Shown here: piece by piece, positions 14,225 through 22,211 of the stretch
Position numbering within the stretch: position 1 is the stretch's first letter
Layout of the letters: each line of letters begins with the position of its first letter
Source of the DNA: Spirosoma foliorum
Lineage (GTDB): Bacteria > Bacteroidota > Bacteroidia > Cytophagales > Spirosomataceae
Assembly (NCBI RefSeq): GCF_014117325.1
Contig: NZ_CP059732.1
Coordinates: 3,113,001-3,177,000 of the forward strand
Direction of reading: 5' to 3'
DNA length: 64,000 bases
Notes under the pieces: generated by a model
The model's input: only the letters and a program-made list of their open reading frames with translations
The model's database searches: none
What the model was told of the DNA's origin: nothing
Translations under genes and position numbers: made by a program

Positions 14225-16756
14225 TTATCGCCGAATAAATACCCCAGGATGCGCACCAGTCGCTTTCTGATCCTGATACACCAGCTTTCCAGCTACCCAA
14301 ACGGCTTCAATGCCGGTTGAGAGCGCACTGCTCTCGCCAATGCGAGCATTGTCCTGCACGGTGTCTGGATTAAGTAGCACCAAATCCGCAAAATAACCCG
14401 GCGTAATTAGTCCCCGATTTTTAAGGCCAAGGTGTTCCGCCGTTAGGCCCGTCATTTTATAAATGGCTGTTTCGAGTGGCATCAATTTCTGGTCGCGGAC
14501 GTATCGACCTAATACCCGCGTAAAGGCGCCATAGCCGCGCGGATGCCCTCCGTAGGCACCGTCGGAACAGATATTGGTATGCGACCAGGCTAGAAAATTT
14601 TTCACATCCGGCTCATCCATAGACTTTCCCATAATACCCTCTACACCTTCGGCGTCTGGATTTTTCTGCGCAAATGCCGACGCTTCGGCTACTAAACCCA
14701 TCAGCGTTTGAGCCGGTTTTTCATTTCGAAGTTGAGCAATGTTGCCAACGGTTTTTCCAGCATAAGCGGGGTTAGCAGCAAACCTAACCAGTACCGATTG
14801 GGTTGGGTCGAACAGTTGATTGACCGCAAATTCAGCGCTTGTAGCATTGGTATAATCACGTTTGGGGAACAACACGCGTATCGTCGACATCCAGTAATCA
14901 TACGGATAGCAATCGGCGGTGATGTTTACTCCCTGAGCACGCGCCCGTTCCAGTTGGGCAAGTACTTGCGATGATTGCCCCCATTTGTCGCGCAGGGCAA
15001 TTTTCAGGTGCGAAATCTGAACAGGCATTTTCGTTGCCCGGCCAATCTCAATGATTTCGTCGATGGCATCATCAATCAGTACGTCCTCACTACGTATGTG
15101 GCTGATATAACGACCACCCGAATCGGCAGCGGCCTGCGCCAGTTGAATGACCTCATCGCGATTCGAGAAAAACGCTTCTTCATACTCCAACCCCGTCGAT
15201 AAGCCCAGCGAGCCTTTACTCATTTCAGTTCGTAACAAAGCCTTCATCTTGTCAACCTCCTCCGGTTTGGCTGTTCGGAAGAGTCCATTGGCTCCCAGGG
15301 CTTTCTGCCGCAGCGTAGCGTGCCCCGTGTAGGTTGCAATGTTAACGGCAACAGGATTCCGCTTCAATTGAGCCTGCAACGAATCAATCCAGTAGCTACC
15401 GCCATCCTGCCCAGACACGATAGTTGTAATCCCCTGATTAACAACGGCCAGCGCATCTGGTTGCTTGTTCAGTCCACCCACATGGTGGCTGTGGCTATCG
15501 ATAAAACCGGGTGCCAGCACAAAGCCTTTCCCATCCGTGACCGATTCATTCGGAAAGGCTGTTAATTCGCCAATCTCCCAGATTCTATCGTTTCGAAGGC
15601 GAACGGCAGCTTTTCGAGGAGTTGCGCCTGTTCCATCGATAAGTTGAACATTCGTAATCAAGTGTGTTTGTGGCAATTGTGGCGCTTTTCCTTCAAATGC
15701 TTCCCGAACAATTCTCCCAGCAGCATTGCCTCCATTGGTCAACAGAATCAGCGTCTGCTTTTTGTCGGTATACCGAATAATCATGGTCCGAAAGCCCACC
15801 CAGCTGCCCGTATGCATGAGCACCTTAGCACTATCGTCTATCATCCAGCCAAAACCATATGGATAGGTGGTTGCATCATTCAGTTTAACCGGGGTAAACG
15901 CTTCCTTAAGTGTAGCCGCTTTCACTAGTTTTTCTGTATAAAGCGCCTGGCTCCAGGTCAATAAATCGTTGGCCGACGAATAGACATTTCCATCCCCAAT
16001 AACACCATCAAGCCGGATCAGGTCATCCGGCACATTTTTTCCATTCTCTCGTCGGAACCCATAAACCCGGTTACGAGGCATGGTACTGCTTTTGTGGTAA
16101 TAGATATAGGTATTCTTGAGCTTGAGCGGCTTCACAATATTTTTATCGAAAAATGTTTCGATGGGCATACTGCCAACCTTCGTAATGATCGAACCGAGTA
16201 ACACATAACCCGTGTTGCAATACTCCCACCGATCGCCGGGCTGAAAGATGACTTCGGGTTGGTGTTGATGCAGCAATTGAAGCATACTATCGTTGGTTAG
16301 CGTATCGAGTGGGCCAGTATATTTCTGCGCCAGATCGAAATATTCGGGAAGTCCGGAGGTGTGGTTGAGCAAATCACGTACAGTAATCGTGGCGTAAGGA
16401 AAATCAGGCAAATAGGTTTGCACAGGCTCCTCATAGCTCAATTTACCCCGCTCCTGTAACTGCATGATCATCATCGCAATAAACTGCTTCGATACAGACG
16501 CCAGGTTAAAGGCTGAGTTGGTTGTCAGTGGTTCATTCGTCGTACTATTACCCGTACCTAATGCTTTCGTATAAAGCACTTTACCCTTTTCGGCAACCAG
16601 CACAACCCCATTGAACATGGCCCGGTTATAGAGCACGGTTAGAGTTGAATCAAGCGTTTTGAGATTGGGTGCCAGCAATGGCGTTCCCTTTTGGCCAAAC
16701 GCATAGGAAAAGCTAATCAGGAAAGCAAGGAGAGGAAGGTGTAAAATTCGGTTCAT
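14225..16756 (-). CDS. Secreted serine hydrolase (beta-lactamase fold) fused to N-acyl-D-amino-acid deacylase
   Basis: 843 residues. Signal peptide 1-21 (ends SYAFGQ). Residues about 30-345 are a class C beta-lactamase/DD-peptidase fold with all three motifs: S87-V-S-K90, Y179-C-N181 and H315-T-G317. Residues about 365-840 form an amidohydrolase of the D-aminoacylase type: VLAPGFIDSHSHH (413-425), GITTIVSGQDG, SHIRSED, PVQISHLKIA and ICSDGAYGG. The first half could release D-residues from peptides or muropeptides and the second remove N-acyl groups from D-amino acids. The pair acting in sequence in the periplasm is inference. The start overlaps the Lrp gene stop by 4 bases. Confidence 0.92.
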   Translation of the reverse strand: MNRILHLPLLAFLISFSYAFGQKGTPLLAPNLKTLDSTLTVLYNRAMFNGVVLVAEKGKVLYTKALGTGNSTTNEPLTTNSAFNLASVSKQFIAMMIMQLQERGKLSYEEPVQTYLPDFPYATITVRDLLNHTSGLPEYFDLAQKYTGPLDTLTNDSMLQLLHQHQPEVIFQPGDRWEYCNTGYVLLGSIITKVGSMPIETFFDKNIVKPLKLKNTYIYYHKSSTMPRNRVYGFRRENGKNVPDDLIRLDGVIGDGNVYSSANDLLTWSQALYTEKLVKAATLKEAFTPVKLNDATTYPYGFGWMIDDSAKVLMHTGSWVGFRTMIIRYTDKKQTLILLTNGGNAAGRIVREAFEGKAPQLPQTHLITNVQLIDGTGATPRKAAVRLRNDRIWEIGELTAFPNESVTDGKGFVLAPGFIDSHSHHVGGLNKQPDALAVVNQGITTIVSGQDGGSYWIDSLQAQLKRNPVAVNIATYTGHATLRQKALGANGLFRTAKPEEVDKMKALLRTEMSKGSLGLSTGLEYEEAFFSNRDEVIQLAQAAADSGGRYISHIRSEDVLIDDAIDEIIEIGRATKMPVQISHLKIALRDKWGQSSQVLAQLERARAQGVNITADCYPYDYWMSTIRVLFPKRDYTNATSAEFAVNQLFDPTQSVLVRFAANPAYAGKTVGNIAQLRNEKPAQTLMGLVAEASAFAQKNPDAEGVEGIMGKSMDEPDVKNFLAWSHTNICSDGAYGGHPRGYGAFTRVLGRYVRDQKLMPLETAIYKMTGLTAEHLGLKNRGLITPGYFADLVLLNPDTVQDNARIGESSALSTGIEAVWVAGKLVYQDQKATGAHPGVFIRR

Positions 16757-17226
16757 GAATGACTTGATTTAGTGGGAGTCGGCACTACTGTTGACTGTTT
16801 AACCGTGTAAAGGGCAATGGCACTGCTATGGACACGAATCATTGAAAGCCGGGCCAGTTGTTGCAGAAACTGAGCATACTCTTTAATGTCGTGCATCAAC
16901 ACTTTCAGCTGATAATCAATCGTTCCGGCTAGATGGTAGGCTTCCAGCACATCGGGCATCTGGCGAACACTCTCTTCGAATTCATTAATATTTTCGGGCG
17001 TATAATCCGGCATCGATACATTACAAAAGACAACCAACGATCGACCCACTTTTTCAGCATCGACCAAAGCCACATAATTGGCTATCACCCCGTCGCGCTC
17101 CATCCGCTTGATTCGTTCAAAAATAGGCGTGGTGGTCATGCCTAACTGCTCTGCCAAATCCTTGATGGTCAGTTTGGCATTCTGCTGTAATAAAGTCAGC
17201 AAGCGTAAATCAATATCATCGAGCAT
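16753..17226 (-). CDS. Lrp/AsnC-family transcriptional regulator
   Basis: 157 residues: an N-terminal helix-turn-helix (DIDLRLLTLLQQNAKLTIKDLAEQLGMTTTPIFERIKRME region, residues 3-42) and a C-terminal RAM/AsnC effector domain (about 70-145). It is the first gene of a two-gene unit; its stop codon overlaps the ATG of the deacylase fusion. A near-consensus Lrp box lies 51 bases upstream, in the gap shared with the divergent DUF1611 operon. It is therefore the natural switch of both arms, probably responding to an amino acid ligand. Confidence 0.94.
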   Translation of the reverse strand: MLDDIDLRLLTLLQQNAKLTIKDLAEQLGMTTTPIFERIKRMERDGVIANYVALVDAEKVGRSLVVFCNVSMPDYTPENINEFEESVRQMPDVLEAYHLAGTIDYQLKVLMHDIKEYAQFLQQLARLSMIRVHSSAIALYTVKQSTVVPTPTKSSHS

Positions 17227-17276
17227 AGTCTGCGTAGCATGCTATTCTTTTCAAGACTGGAATCTTACTCTCTAAA

Positions 17277-17289
17277 AGAATAATATTCT
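17277..17289. promoter_or_regulatory. Candidate Lrp-type operator
   Basis: AGAATAATATTCT is a near-palindrome that matches 12 of 13 positions of the E. coli Lrp core AGHAWATTWTDCT. It sits between the divergent Lrp gene and DUF1611 gene. A second dyad, ATTCTTTT (17244-17251) / AAAAGAAT (17274-17281), overlaps it. Control of both operons by the adjacent Lrp protein is inference. Confidence 0.6.
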
Positions 17290-17383
17290 AACCAGTTAAA
17301 AAAGCTATTATTTTATTCAGACAATTTACTGATTATAAGAACAAACTCATAGATTTAAGAAAAAATATAGAACAATTAAGCAA

Positions 17384-18448
17384 ATGAGTAATCGGGCTAT
17401 TCTGCTTACCGATGGCATATTAAGTACCCCTAATGCCAAAACCGCTCACGGTCTGATTCGTGGTACGGATCGCTATACGGTAGTAGGCGTTATCGACGCC
17501 CCTACCGCCGGACAGGATGCTGGTGTTGTGCTTGACGGCACAGCTCGTAACATTCCAGTCTTTGCATCGGTCGATGAAGCGCTGGCGCAACTTGGCGATG
17601 TTTCTTTTGCCATTGTTTCGGTGGCTACGAGTGGTGGAGTGCTTCCACCAACCATGTTAACCGATATTCGCCATAGCCTGGAGCGAGGTCTATCAATCGT
17701 CAATGGCTTACATGAATTTCTAAGTGAGAAACCTGACCTGGTAGCGTTAGCGCGGCAGTATGGCGGCCAACTTATTGACGTTCGACGACCGAAATCCCGT
17801 CAGGAACTGCACTTCTGGACGGGCGAAATAAATCAGATTACAGCGCCTATCATCGCCGTTATGGGTACCGACTGTGCACTCGGAAAGCGCACCACCACCC
17901 GACTGATCCGGGAAGCCTGCGGTCGACAGGGACTCAATGCGCAAATGATTTATACCGGCCAGACGGGTTGGTTGCAGGGTGTCAAATACGGGTTTATTTT
18001 CGATTCGACGCTGAATGATTTTGTATCGGGCGAACTCGAACACGCACTCGTATCCTGCTGGCGCGAAACCAGTGCCGATGTTCTGCTGATTGAAGGGCAG
18101 GCTTCTCTCCGAAATCCAAGCGGGCCTTGTGGTTCTGAGTTTCTGGTATCCGGCAATGCCCGACATGTTGTGCTGGTGCATGCCCCCACCCGAACGTTCT
18201 ATGACCATGAAGAACATTGGGGTCGTATTCCGCCCGTCGAGTCGGAGATCAACCTTATCAAGGCGTATGGCTCAAAAGTCATCGCATTAGCCTTGAATAC
18301 AGAAGGGTGCAGTCGAGAGGAAGCGTTTGCGTATCAAAAGCAGTATGCGACTCAACTCGGTATTCCTGTTTTGTTACCACTTGAAGAAGGTGTCGACGCG
18401 ATTGTGCCTGTCATTCAAACCTTAACCGCTACCACTCATGCGCATTAA
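17384..18448 (+). CDS. DUF1611 protein, DgcN-like (D-glutamate N-acetyltransferase-like)
   Basis: 354 residues with the DUF1611 layout: an N-terminal Rossmann-like half (1-130) and a C-terminal P-loop half with the GTDCALGKRTT motif (161-171), TGQTGWLQG and LIEGQASLRNP. In marine bacteria and archaea the characterised family member DgcN N-acetylates D-glutamate, and its partner DgcA then racemises the product. The gene overlaps the epimerase gene by 11 bases, which supports the same pairing here. The exact substrate in this organism is inferred. Confidence 0.85.
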   Translation: MSNRAILLTDGILSTPNAKTAHGLIRGTDRYTVVGVIDAPTAGQDAGVVLDGTARNIPVFASVDEALAQLGDVSFAIVSVATSGGVLPPTMLTDIRHSLERGLSIVNGLHEFLSEKPDLVALARQYGGQLIDVRRPKSRQELHFWTGEINQITAPIIAVMGTDCALGKRTTTRLIREACGRQGLNAQMIYTGQTGWLQGVKYGFIFDSTLNDFVSGELEHALVSCWRETSADVLLIEGQASLRNPSGPCGSEFLVSGNARHVVLVHAPTRTFYDHEEHWGRIPPVESEINLIKAYGSKVIALALNTEGCSREEAFAYQKQYATQLGIPVLLPLEEGVDAIVPVIQTLTATTHAH

Positions 18449-19505
18449 CGCCGTCCGTGCTTATTGCCGGGACCTTACGCTAACCAAACCATATACTATC
18501 GCTTACCAAACGATTTCGGCGGTCGAAAACGTCTTTCTGGAAATCGAACTGGCTAATGGAATTATTGGTATTGGGGCCGCCAATCCCTCGCCCGAGGTCG
18601 TGGGCGAATCTCCCGATCAGGCGCTACAAAACTTGCAAAGTGAATGGGTAACCAGTCTGGTTGGGCGCGACATTCGTCTGTTCAATACCCTCCTTAACGA
18701 AGCTGCTGACCACTTTGCCAATGCTCCCGGCACGCTGGCTGCACTGGATATTGCGTTGCACGATACCTTTGGTCAGTTTCTGGGCATTCCGATTGTTCAA
18801 TTTTATGGTCAGCAGATTCACGCGCTACCTACTTCGGTTACCATTGGCATCATGAATGTAGCCGATACATTGGCTGAAGCTACTACTTTTTATGAACAGG
18901 GATTTCGGGTTTTAAAAGTCAAAACGGGCCTTGATGTAGCCGAAGACGTGGAGCGTATTCACAAACTACGCGAGAAGTTCGGGAGTAAATTCACTATACG
19001 GGTCGACGCCAATCAAGGGTATTCCCTTGCTGATTTACAGCAATTTCTGACAGCAACCCAATCTGCTGCGATCGAATTGATTGAGCAACCGTTGCCTGTG
19101 GGACTGGAACAGGACCTTTTAGCCTTACCCGCTGCAACGAGAAGCCTACTTGCTGCCGACGAATCCCTAAAAGGCCCGGAGGCAGCTCTCGGATTGGCAC
19201 AACAACCCCAACCCTTTGGCATTTTCAACATCAAGCTCATGAAATGCGGAGGCATTCGGGCGGCCCTCGACATTGCGACCATTGCGAAGCCCGCTAAAAT
19301 CTCCCTATTTTGGGGTTGCAACGACGAAAGTCGAGTAAGTATAACGGCGGCCTTACATGCGGCATTTGCCTGTCCAAATACCCGCTATATCGACCTCGAT
19401 GGCAGTTTAGATCTCGCCGAAGACATTGTTTCCGGCGGATTTACTCTCGAAAACGGTCTCATGCGCCCAAGTGCAGGAGCGGGATTAGGGCTGAATCGTT
19501 TGTAA
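18438..19505 (+). CDS. Dipeptide epimerase-like enolase superfamily enzyme (DgcA-like)
   Basis: 355 residues of the muconate-lactonising subgroup. The acid–base lysines are K160 and K266 (KVKTG and NIKLMKCGG), and the metal ligands D190 (RVDANQGY), E216 (IEQP) and D241 (AADES). This is the pattern of L-Ala-D/L-Glu epimerases and of the N-acetyl-D-glutamate racemase DgcA. All catalytic residues are present. Translation overlaps the DUF1611 gene, so the two products are probably made in equal amounts. Either muropeptide L-Ala-D-Glu epimerisation or N-acetyl-D-Glu racemisation fits. Confidence 0.92.
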   Translation: MRINAVRAYCRDLTLTKPYTIAYQTISAVENVFLEIELANGIIGIGAANPSPEVVGESPDQALQNLQSEWVTSLVGRDIRLFNTLLNEAADHFANAPGTLAALDIALHDTFGQFLGIPIVQFYGQQIHALPTSVTIGIMNVADTLAEATTFYEQGFRVLKVKTGLDVAEDVERIHKLREKFGSKFTIRVDANQGYSLADLQQFLTATQSAAIELIEQPLPVGLEQDLLALPAATRSLLAADESLKGPEAALGLAQQPQPFGIFNIKLMKCGGIRAALDIATIAKPAKISLFWGCNDESRVSITAALHAAFACPNTRYIDLDGSLDLAEDIVSGGFTLENGLMRPSAGAGLGLNRL

Positions 19506-19510
19506 TTTAC

Positions 19511-19595
19511 TTTTTGATTCTCGCCGGGTTAAAACCCAGCGCATCTTATTTATTCTGTGTTTTGCGCCGGGTTTTAACCCAGCGAGAATCAAAAA
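19511..19595. repeat. Inverted repeat, TCGCCGGGTTAAAACCCAGC family, copy 1
   Basis: A 33-base arm at 19511-19543 pairs with 19563-19595 with two mismatches. Arms and loop (ATTCTGTGTTTT) are shared with 47488-47574, so this is a dispersed element and not just a local hairpin. Confidence 0.92.
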
Positions 19596-19656
19596 TAAAG
19601 AGAGACCTATTTAGGCGCTTATTTAAATCGATTCAATAAGCCCGTGGGTACAACCT

Positions 19657-19680
19657 CATATATCATACATCATACATCCC
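19657..19680. repeat. Single half-repeat (CATATATCATACATC vocabulary)
   Basis: CATATATCATACATCATACA-type sequence directly before the N-demethylase ATG at 19685, with no complementary partner nearby. The same words form a full palindrome at 34411-34475, and another half sits at 3534-3556 upstream of hisG. Confidence 0.5.
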
Positions 19681-19684
19681 AAAA

Positions 19685-20614
19685 ATGCTCCCCTATTTCC
19701 CTTTTGGCCAACAGTTTAACGATAAAATGGGAACTCGCCCATTGCTCGAAAGCGATCGGCTGATTGACGTGGATGAGCATTATTCAGGTCAAATTGGGCT
19801 CAAGCGAACGCTATTGACCGAATTACCCGCTTATTATTTCCAGACGCAGTCCGGCTATGAAACCGCGCATTGGGAGGTATTAGCGTTAGTTCTGGAAAAT
19901 CTGGTCCGATTTGCCCCTGATTCATTTACGCTTCATCAGAATGGAGCAAACTGGGTATGGCAAAATCATCTCCTAAATGAAGAAACAGTATTTACCTTCG
20001 GTGATTCAGAGTCTCTACCTATCAATCCGCTTGATTGGGTAGGTCGTCAGGTTCAGGAAGATCTACTTCTTCTCGCAGGTAATGACGCCCAATTAGTTTC
20101 GGGCCAGCTTTGTTTTGCGAATGATTGGAGTCTTGACGAGAAACTAGGCTTACCGTTCTCGCAAATCCATGCGCCTATTGTTTCCATTGTTGAGCCTATG
20201 ATGCGGGCTGCACAAATGCTTATGGAACGACTGCCCATCGGACGCCCGATTTGGCGACTGAATTGGAGTGTAAAAGTGAGTGATCAACTGGATATGACCA
20301 GCCGCCATACGGCGACGATACACCAACTACTCACCAACCGTCTACCCTTCTTACCCCCCGACACGATTGGTAATCAGCTTTATATCCGCGTTGAGCGACA
20401 AACACTCACCCGATTGCCCCGTTCAGGAGCTATTCTATTTAGCATTCATACCTATCAAAATCTGCTCGCCAATGAAGCCAGTGATCCAGAACGTGCGGCC
20501 CGAATGGCACAGGTTTTCAGTACGACTCCCCCGGCTTTGCTTGCTTATAAAAGCATGACCCATTTTATGCCCGAGCTACTCGCCTATTTAACCAGACAGT
20601 CAGAAATAAACTAA
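19685..20614 (+). CDS. Haem-dependent oxidative N-demethylase family protein (DUF3445)
   Basis: 309 residues, no signal peptide. DUF3445 features are visible: MGTRPLLESDRLIDVDEHY near the start, GQLCFANDWSLDEKLGLPFSQIHAPIVS in the middle, and WRLNWSVK and RVERQTLTRLPRSGAILFSIHTY toward the end. The characterised family enzyme is a haem/PAS-like protein that removes methyl groups from secondary amines. Within this locus it may strip methyl groups from N-methylated amino acids. It is separated from the epimerase by a palindrome, so it may not be on the same transcript. Confidence 0.85.
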   Translation: MLPYFPFGQQFNDKMGTRPLLESDRLIDVDEHYSGQIGLKRTLLTELPAYYFQTQSGYETAHWEVLALVLENLVRFAPDSFTLHQNGANWVWQNHLLNEETVFTFGDSESLPINPLDWVGRQVQEDLLLLAGNDAQLVSGQLCFANDWSLDEKLGLPFSQIHAPIVSIVEPMMRAAQMLMERLPIGRPIWRLNWSVKVSDQLDMTSRHTATIHQLLTNRLPFLPPDTIGNQLYIRVERQTLTRLPRSGAILFSIHTYQNLLANEASDPERAARMAQVFSTTPPALLAYKSMTHFMPELLAYLTRQSEIN

Positions 20615-20686
20615 GCCCATCGGCAAATCAAATCTATTTTCCCGCCTTAAAACAAGTATTTATTCCGTATTATTACGATCCTATAG

Positions 20687-20694
20687 AATCTTTG
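20687..20694 (+). promoter_or_regulatory. Weak -7 box candidate for the permease
   Basis: AATCTTTG matches TAnnTTTG at 7 of 8 positions, 33 bases upstream of the permease ATG. No -33 TTG is seen at the right spacing. Confidence 0.35.
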
Positions 20695-20727
20695 TGTGCT
20701 TTTTACCTAAAGAACCAAACAACGTTC

Positions 20728-22113
20728 ATGAGTAAACTTTCACGCTCGATCGAGTTGCGACCAGCCATTTTATTAGTTGTCAGCGGCATTGTTGGATCGG
20801 GAGTTTTCAAGAAAGTCGCACCGATGGCGGCTGAATTAGGTTCACCGTTGCTGGTGCTGGCTTGTTGGATAGCCGCCGGTGTTGTTAGTCTGACGGGAGC
20901 ACTCACCTATGCTGAAATGGCGGGTATGTTTCCTCAATCGGGTGGCGAGTATGCCTATTTCAAGAAAGTGTATGGGCGTTTATTTGCCTTCCTGTATGGC
21001 TGGGGCGCATTTACCGTCATGCGAACGGCTACAATTGCCGCCCTCGCGCACATTTTTGGCCAATCATTAATTTCCTTAACAAGTCTACAGGGCGATTCTG
21101 TCGAACTGGCGGTTAAATGTGTAGCTACTGGCCTTATTACCTTTTTAAGTCTACTTAATTACCGGGGTGTTACGTTTGCCGAAGGGCTAAGTCGTGGCCT
21201 TATCTACCTGACGTTCACGGCCGTTGCGGTTATTGCGTTTCTGGGGTTCACAGCAAAAACGGGTAGTATTGATCATCTTACCCAATCCATTCCGGTAAGC
21301 GCTACAGCTGCGCACGGGAGTTTACTAGGCTCACTCGTTGTGGCGTCGCTGGGTGCATTCTGGGGGTATGACGGCTGGAATCAGATTGCTTACATTGGGG
21401 AAGAAGTCAAAAATCCGCAACGAAATCTACCCATTGCTCTTGGCGTTGGAACGGCTATCGTCGTCCTGATTTATGTATTGCTGAATATTGTCTATGTATA
21501 CGTACTGCCCATCGGTCAACTAGCTGGACTCGCTAGTTCACCCGGCAAAATTGCGGCTGTTGAGGTTGTTCGGGAAGCAGCAGGTTGGGCTGGAGCGCTC
21601 TTTATTTCAATTCTAATCCTGGTAACAACGTCGAACTCGACCAATGCGTCAATCCTGATGCCGGCCCGTGTTTTTTATGCGATGGCCAGAGATGGGCTGT
21701 TTTTTAAAGCCGCAGCCGTTATCCACCCCCGCTTCAAAACGCCATCAGTCGCTATTTTGCTACAGTCCCTGTGGGCTGTAATTCTGGTGTGGTCTGGGAG
21801 TTTCGATCAGTTAACAGATATGCTGGTCTTTGCCTCGTTTATTTTCTACGGAGCCACCGCTTTCGGCGTACTTTTACTTCGCTATAAACAACCGGACCTG
21901 CATCGGCCTTATCGAGTTATTGGATACCCAGTTGTACCGGCCTTTTTCTGTGGCTGCTGCGCCTTGCTGGTCATTATGACCCTCATCAACCAACCACGTG
22001 AAGCATTAACGGGACTGGGATTGATTTCAACAGGGTTACCCTTTTACTGGTTCTGGAAATCCAAACCGCCGGTAATCGAATCAGATCGTGTGGATGCTGT
22101 AGATACAATTTGA
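20728..22113 (+). CDS. APC-family amino acid permease
   Basis: 461 residues from the ATG at 20728 (SKLSRSIELRPAILLVVSGIVGSGVFKK). About 12 membrane spans; the first carries the APC signature GIVGSGVF and the third region AGMFPQSGGEYAYFKKVYG. The SLGAFWGYDGWNQIAYIGEEVKNPQRNLP segment is typical of LAT/serine–threonine exchanger-like members (TM6). It lies downstream of the N-demethylase and probably imports the amino acids on which the locus acts; the substrate cannot be told from sequence. The frame is open further upstream (20692), but the ATG at 20728 suits the family N-terminus. Confidence 0.93.
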   Translation: MSKLSRSIELRPAILLVVSGIVGSGVFKKVAPMAAELGSPLLVLACWIAAGVVSLTGALTYAEMAGMFPQSGGEYAYFKKVYGRLFAFLYGWGAFTVMRTATIAALAHIFGQSLISLTSLQGDSVELAVKCVATGLITFLSLLNYRGVTFAEGLSRGLIYLTFTAVAVIAFLGFTAKTGSIDHLTQSIPVSATAAHGSLLGSLVVASLGAFWGYDGWNQIAYIGEEVKNPQRNLPIALGVGTAIVVLIYVLLNIVYVYVLPIGQLAGLASSPGKIAAVEVVREAAGWAGALFISILILVTTSNSTNASILMPARVFYAMARDGLFFKAAAVIHPRFKTPSVAILLQSLWAVILVWSGSFDQLTDMLVFASFIFYGATAFGVLLLRYKQPDLHRPYRVIGYPVVPAFFCGCCALLVIMTLINQPREALTGLGLISTGLPFYWFWKSKPPVIESDRVDAVDTI

Positions 22114-22211
22114 ACTGCATGATTCCACAATTTATTGGCTCCATAATTAGCTAAAGGTACCTGTCTCCTTTACTAGCAAACAGGCGTTTACAAACAACCA
22201 GTTTCGAGTTC

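Noticed and set aside
17747-18217. 156-codon minus-strand frame opposite the DUF1611 gene
   Set aside because: Shadow frame with no recognisable protein features.
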